Shown here piece after piece: positions 14,636 to 17,409 of a stretch of DNA of 17,409 nt. This DNA comes from DATDAH01 sp036525535. GTDB taxonomy: Bacteria; Actinomycetota; Acidimicrobiia; Acidimicrobiales; DATDAH01. The stretch spans positions 1 through 17,409 of the forward strand of contig DATDAH010000045.1 in NCBI GenBank assembly GCA_036525535.1, written 5' to 3'. Position 1 is the stretch's first letter. Every line of letters begins with the position of its first letter. A program made the translations under genes and the position numbers. Below the pieces are notes generated by a model. It was not told where the DNA came from. It was given only the letters and a program-made list of their open reading frames with translations, and ran no database searches.

Positions 14636-14877
14636 GATCGGGGTACGCCTTCGTGCATGTCGTCGAGCATGTCGGTCAGCACGGCGGCGGCCGCCTCGCC
14701 GATGATCTCGACGGCGAGGCCGGTGTGGATCAGCACCCACTCGCCCGGCTCCGGCGCACGGTCCTCCAGCACCAGCACCGCGAGCGACACCGACCGGTAT
14801 GACCCGCCCACGTCGACCACGGCGTTGGCGACATCGGCACTCACCGAAACGACCCGACCCGCGCTACTGAGGCACAT
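14632..14877 (-). CDS. hypC: HypC/HupF-like hydrogenase assembly chaperone
   Basis: An 81-residue protein beginning MCLSS, the family signature in which Cys2 is essential for carrying the Fe(CN)2CO precursor with HypD. The rest follows the HypC barrel: GRVVSV, A-VVDVGGSYRSVSLAVL, and GEWVLIHTGLAVEII-EAAAAVL. HypC delivers iron to the apo large subunit in the cytoplasm. The third-to-fifth residues (LSS rather than L-A/G-I-P) are less typical. The ORF overlaps the protease gene by 14 nt and DUF6390 by 4 nt. The other maturation genes (hypA, B, D, E, F) are not in this window and must lie elsewhere. This could be a copy dedicated to this enzyme. Confidence 0.88.
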   Translation of the reverse strand: MCLSSAGRVVSVSADVANAVVDVGGSYRSVSLAVLVLEDRAPEPGEWVLIHTGLAVEIIGEAAAAVLTDMLDDMHEGVPRS

Positions 14878-15346
14878 CCGCGTCCTTCATGGCGCGCACC
14901 TCGGTGAGGACGCGCTGGGCGACGTCGTCGATCACGGCCGCCACCGCCTGCGTGAGCCCTGGGCCCGGGCTGAACGTCTGCCCCTCGACGCCGAGCACGA
15001 CCAGATGTGGTGGCACCCGGTCCAAGGCCTGGCCGAGACCGACCGCCGCCGCCAGGCCCGCCCCGTGGCTGCTCGTGCCCGGCCGCCACGGCGGGAAGGC
15101 CTCGGACCCCGGCCTGATCTCGAAGCGGTGCACGGTCCCGGCCGACGCATCGGAGCGCACGGCGTCGACGACCACGGCGGCGTCAGCGCCCGTCCACGCG
15201 TCCAAGAGCCGCGCCGGCTCGCCATCGACCTCCACCACAGGAACGCCATCGGGAAGACGTTCGGCGGCACGGCGCACCACTTCGAGCCCGACCCCGTCGT
15301 CCCGCCGGAACGGGTTGCCCACGCCGATCACCGCGACGACAGTCAC
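14864..15346 (-). CDS. Hydrogenase maturation endopeptidase (HyaD/HycI family)
   Basis: A 160-residue protein. I take the GTG at 15346, which overlaps the stop of the large-subunit gene (GTGA) and places the family N-terminus at the right point; the frame is open 26 codons further but that is a shadow of the large subunit. Motifs: VIGVGNPFRRDDGVG at residues 6-20, VVVDAV at 58-63 (Asp61) and SSHGAGL at 92-98 (His94). The Asp16/17, Asp61 and His94 are the expected ligands for nickel recognition. These enzymes cut off the C-terminal tail of the large subunit once nickel is in place. The adjacent large subunit has a matching tail. Specific for the hydrogenase encoded next door, by context. Confidence 0.92.
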   Translation of the reverse strand: MTVVAVIGVGNPFRRDDGVGLEVVRRAAERLPDGVPVVEVDGEPARLLDAWTGADAAVVVDAVRSDASAGTVHRFEIRPGSEAFPPWRPGTSSHGAGLAAAVGLGQALDRVPPHLVVLGVEGQTFSPGPGLTQAVAAVIDDVAQRVLTEVRAMKDADVPQ

Positions 15347-16647
15347 GCCCGGTCCACGGTGACGTCGAGGAAGTGGGTCGCGCACGAGATGCACGGGTCG
15401 TGGTTGCGGATGACCTGTTCGCACCTGTGGCCCAACTCGTCGTCGGGCAGGTCGAGGTGGCCCTCGACGAAGTGGAACAGGTCGTGTTCGATGGTCGGCT
15501 GGTTCTGCGAGGTGGGGGGCACGATGCGGGCGTCCACGATCATGCCGTCAGCGTCGATCTCGTACCGGTGATAGAGCAGGCCCCGGGGTGCCTCGGTGAC
15601 ACCGTGCCCGACGCCCGCCACGGGCTCCACGTCGATCGCCGGTCGGTCGGGCGGCTCGTATCCCTCGATGATCGCGATGGCTTCCTCGCAGGCCTGCACG
15701 ACCTCGACGGCACGGATCACGATGCTGCGGAAAGGATTCCGTGACTCCGGCCCGAGCCCGACTTCGCCCGCCGCGTCGCGGGCGCCGGCCGAGAGCTGGT
15801 CGAAGTTCAGACCGAATCGGGCTTGGGGGCCGACCAGGTAGTTGCCTCGCTCGAGCAGGTGGGCGTGCAGCGCCGTCGAACGCGCGACGTGCTCTTCCTG
15901 GACGTGCTCGTCGAACTCGGCGGCGCCGATGTCGAGGCCGCGGCTCGAATGGATGCGGCCACCGATGACGGCGTACTCGTCTGGGCGACGGAGGGCAACC
16001 AGCTCGTGGCCGTGCTCGAGGTCGGGGAAGTCGAAGCCGCCGACCCAGCGGACCGTCGCCAGAGCCAGGTCGCGGCCGCGAAGGAGGCGATCGCGCAGCG
16101 GCGCCAGCTCGCGCCGAGTGGGCACCCGGTAGAAGCCCCCGACGCGGACGTTCACGGGGTGGATGGCCCGCCCGCCGAGCGTCTCCAGCAACTCGTTGCC
16201 GATCTTCTTGAGCGCCAAACCGTCCTCGACAACGGCGCGGTGGTCGGCTGCCATCTCGATGGCTCCGTCGTAGCCGAGGAAGTCAGGGGCATGGAGCATG
16301 TAGATGTGCAGGGTGTGGCTCTCGATCCACTCGCCGCAGTAGAGGAGACGGCGTAGGTCGCGGAGCGGCCCGCCCACCTCGACCCCGCACGCGTCCTCGA
16401 TCGCCTCGCACGCGCTCATCTGATACGCCACCGGGCAGATCCCACAGATCCGGGCGGTGATGTCCGGCGGCTCGGTGAAGCGGCGGCCACGGAGGAACGC
16501 CTCGAAGAAGCGGGGCGGCTCGTAGATCCGGAGCTGCACGTCGGCGACGGCGCCGTCACGGATCTCGACGTGCATGGCGCCCTCACCTTCGACCCGGGCG
16601 AGGGCATCGACCTTCATCGTCCGGCTGGTGGGTGCCCGGTGGGTCAT
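15343..16647 (-). CDS. hydA: [NiFe] hydrogenase large (catalytic) subunit, group 3b-type
   Basis: A 434-residue protein; ATG 16647 overlaps the small-subunit stop (ATGA). It carries both nickel-binding motifs: L1 with RICGICP (Cys68 and Cys71) and L2 with DPCISCATH (Cys419 and Cys422). RVEGEG at residues 19-24 and the CATHFL ending are typical of the cytoplasmic group 3b bidirectional, NAD(P)-linked 'sulfhydrogenase' enzymes (HydA/HyhL). After His425 there is a 9-residue tail (FLDVTVDRA), to be removed by the endopeptidase. The enzyme interconverts H2 with protons and electrons. Exact subgroup needs a tree; the length and motifs exclude the membrane group 1 enzymes, which are longer. The diaphorase subunits (hydB, hydG) are expected upstream, beyond the right edge. 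Confidence 0.93.
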   Translation of the reverse strand: MTHRAPTSRTMKVDALARVEGEGAMHVEIRDGAVADVQLRIYEPPRFFEAFLRGRRFTEPPDITARICGICPVAYQMSACEAIEDACGVEVGGPLRDLRRLLYCGEWIESHTLHIYMLHAPDFLGYDGAIEMAADHRAVVEDGLALKKIGNELLETLGGRAIHPVNVRVGGFYRVPTRRELAPLRDRLLRGRDLALATVRWVGGFDFPDLEHGHELVALRRPDEYAVIGGRIHSSRGLDIGAAEFDEHVQEEHVARSTALHAHLLERGNYLVGPQARFGLNFDQLSAGARDAAGEVGLGPESRNPFRSIVIRAVEVVQACEEAIAIIEGYEPPDRPAIDVEPVAGVGHGVTEAPRGLLYHRYEIDADGMIVDARIVPPTSQNQPTIEHDLFHFVEGHLDLPDDELGHRCEQVIRNHDPCISCATHFLDVTVDRA

Positions 16648-17409
16648 GACCGGCGCCGGACGGTTGGCGTCGGCAGGAGGACCTCGCTCGTCGACCGGAA
16701 GTCATCGGCCCAGGCGTGGAAGGTACGGAACACCCGGCCGACGTCGGCGTCCTCCATGCCGAGCCGGGTCAGCGCGGGCACGAGGGCCGCCGGCTGCGGT
16801 GTCTCCATGGGCCCGAAGCAGCCGTAGCAGCCACGGTGATAGCGGGGGCAGAGGGCGCCGCAGCCCGCGTGGGTGACGGGGCCGAGGCAGGGCACCCCGC
16901 TGGCGACCATCACGCAGACGTTTCCGGCTGCCTTGCACTCGAGGCACACGCTGTGACCACTGACGGCCGGGGGCCGTCCGTGCAGGAAGGCGCTGATGAC
17001 CTCGAGGAGCTGGCCTCGGTCGATCGGGCAGCCCTGTAGCTCGAAGTCCACGGTCACGTGCGCCGAGATCGGCGTCGAGTGGTCGAGGGTCGAGATGAAG
17101 CCGGGGTCGGCGTAGACGATGGCGAGGAACTCCTTCACGTCGCTGAAGTTCCGCAGCGCCTGGATGCCACCGGACGTGGCGCAGGCGCCGATGGTGACGA
17201 GGCGCTTGGACGAGGCCCGAATCTCGCGGATGCGTTCGATGTCGGCGGGTGTGGTGATCGAGCCTTCGACGATCGACAGGTCATACGGACCGTCCGCGGT
17301 CGCGCTCGATGCCTCCAGGAAGTAGCCGATCTCCACGGCGCCGGCCACGTCGAGGAGCTCGTCCTCGCAGTCGAGCAGCGTCAGCTGGCAGCCGTCGCAG
17401 GACGCGAAC
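16644..17409 (-). CDS. hydD: [NiFe] hydrogenase small subunit, group 3b-type, 5' partial
   Basis: The frame is open to the right edge and the first codons are missing; 254 residues are visible. The first are FASCDGCQLTLLD, the proximal-cluster CxxC of small subunits, so only about the first 10 residues are lost. The remaining cluster ligands are visible in IGACATSGG, FELQGCPI, VCLECK, GVPCLGPVTHAGCG, CPRYHRGCYGCFG. The cysteine content fits three [4Fe-4S] clusters that pass electrons from the NiFe site to the diaphorase subunits. No twin-arginine signal can be seen because the N-terminus is cut, but group 3 small subunits normally lack one. The gene is coupled to the large subunit by a 4-nt overlap. 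Confidence 0.92.
   Translation of the reverse strand, partial: FASCDGCQLTLLDCEDELLDVAGAVEIGYFLEASSATADGPYDLSIVEGSITTPADIERIREIRASSKRLVTIGACATSGGIQALRNFSDVKEFLAIVYADPGFISTLDHSTPISAHVTVDFELQGCPIDRGQLLEVISAFLHGRPPAVSGHSVCLECKAAGNVCVMVASGVPCLGPVTHAGCGALCPRYHRGCYGCFGPMETPQPAALVPALTRLGMEDADVGRVFRTFHAWADDFRSTSEVLLPTPTVRRRS

Noticed and set aside
14635..14740. N-terminal extension of the DUF6390-like protein upstream of GTG 14635
   Set aside because: The added 35 residues are Arg/His-rich low complexity overlapping hypC; the GTGA overlap start matches the pattern of the operon.
13907..15571. 554-codon + strand frame opposite the hydrogenase accessory genes
   Set aside because: Antisense to DUF6390-like, hypC, the protease and hydA, each with clear family motifs.

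Overview
The window is very GC-rich and gene-dense, with GTG starts, ATGA/GTGA overlaps and no stretch of 300 bases without a gene (the longest clear gap, 2822-2952, is about 130 bp). The families present point to a high-GC actinobacterium: tandem WS/DGAT acyltransferases, DUF1918, a DUF6390-type hydrogenase accessory protein and a group 3b-type [NiFe] hydrogenase. An Acidimicrobiia-like lineage is my guess. The sequence alone does not fix the taxon, and no rRNA or tRNA is present.

Left part (1-4566, + strand) encodes three consecutive exported or membrane-anchored proteins. The first is the C-terminal part of a membrane-anchored seven-blade beta-propeller protein that enters from the left edge. 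The second is a lipoprotein that joins a substrate-binding-protein-like domain to a von Willebrand factor A domain with an intact MIDAS. The third is a secreted beta-rich protein with an EF-hand-like calcium loop near its C-terminus. A small region (4567-5250) holds a probable 38-residue single-pass membrane protein and a convergent hypothetical gene.

Middle part (5286-8743, + strand) encodes an unusual three-module protein (metallo-beta-lactamase fold, degenerate receiver-like domain, GAF domain). It is followed by a PiT-type phosphate permease overlapping by 4 nt with its DUF47/PhoU-like partner.

Right part (8755-17409, everything on the - strand). In the direction of transcription this is: [NiFe]-hydrogenase small subunit (runs off the right edge), large subunit, maturation endopeptidase, HypC-like chaperone and DUF6390-like protein, all joined by overlaps of 4-14 nt. 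Then come an 11-codon leader ORF, DUF1918 protein, two-CBS-domain protein, Leu/Ile/Val-type substrate-binding lipoprotein, and two tandem WS/DGAT acyltransferases for triacylglycerol or wax-ester synthesis. This mix (group 3b hydrogenase, CBS protein, WS/DGAT) resembles gene types that mycobacteria place under hypoxia/dormancy (DosR) control. A partial DosR-box-like palindrome lies 56 bp upstream of the WS/DGAT pair. I infer a redox-balancing and energy-storage island used when growth is limited by oxygen or nutrients; this is inference, not proof.
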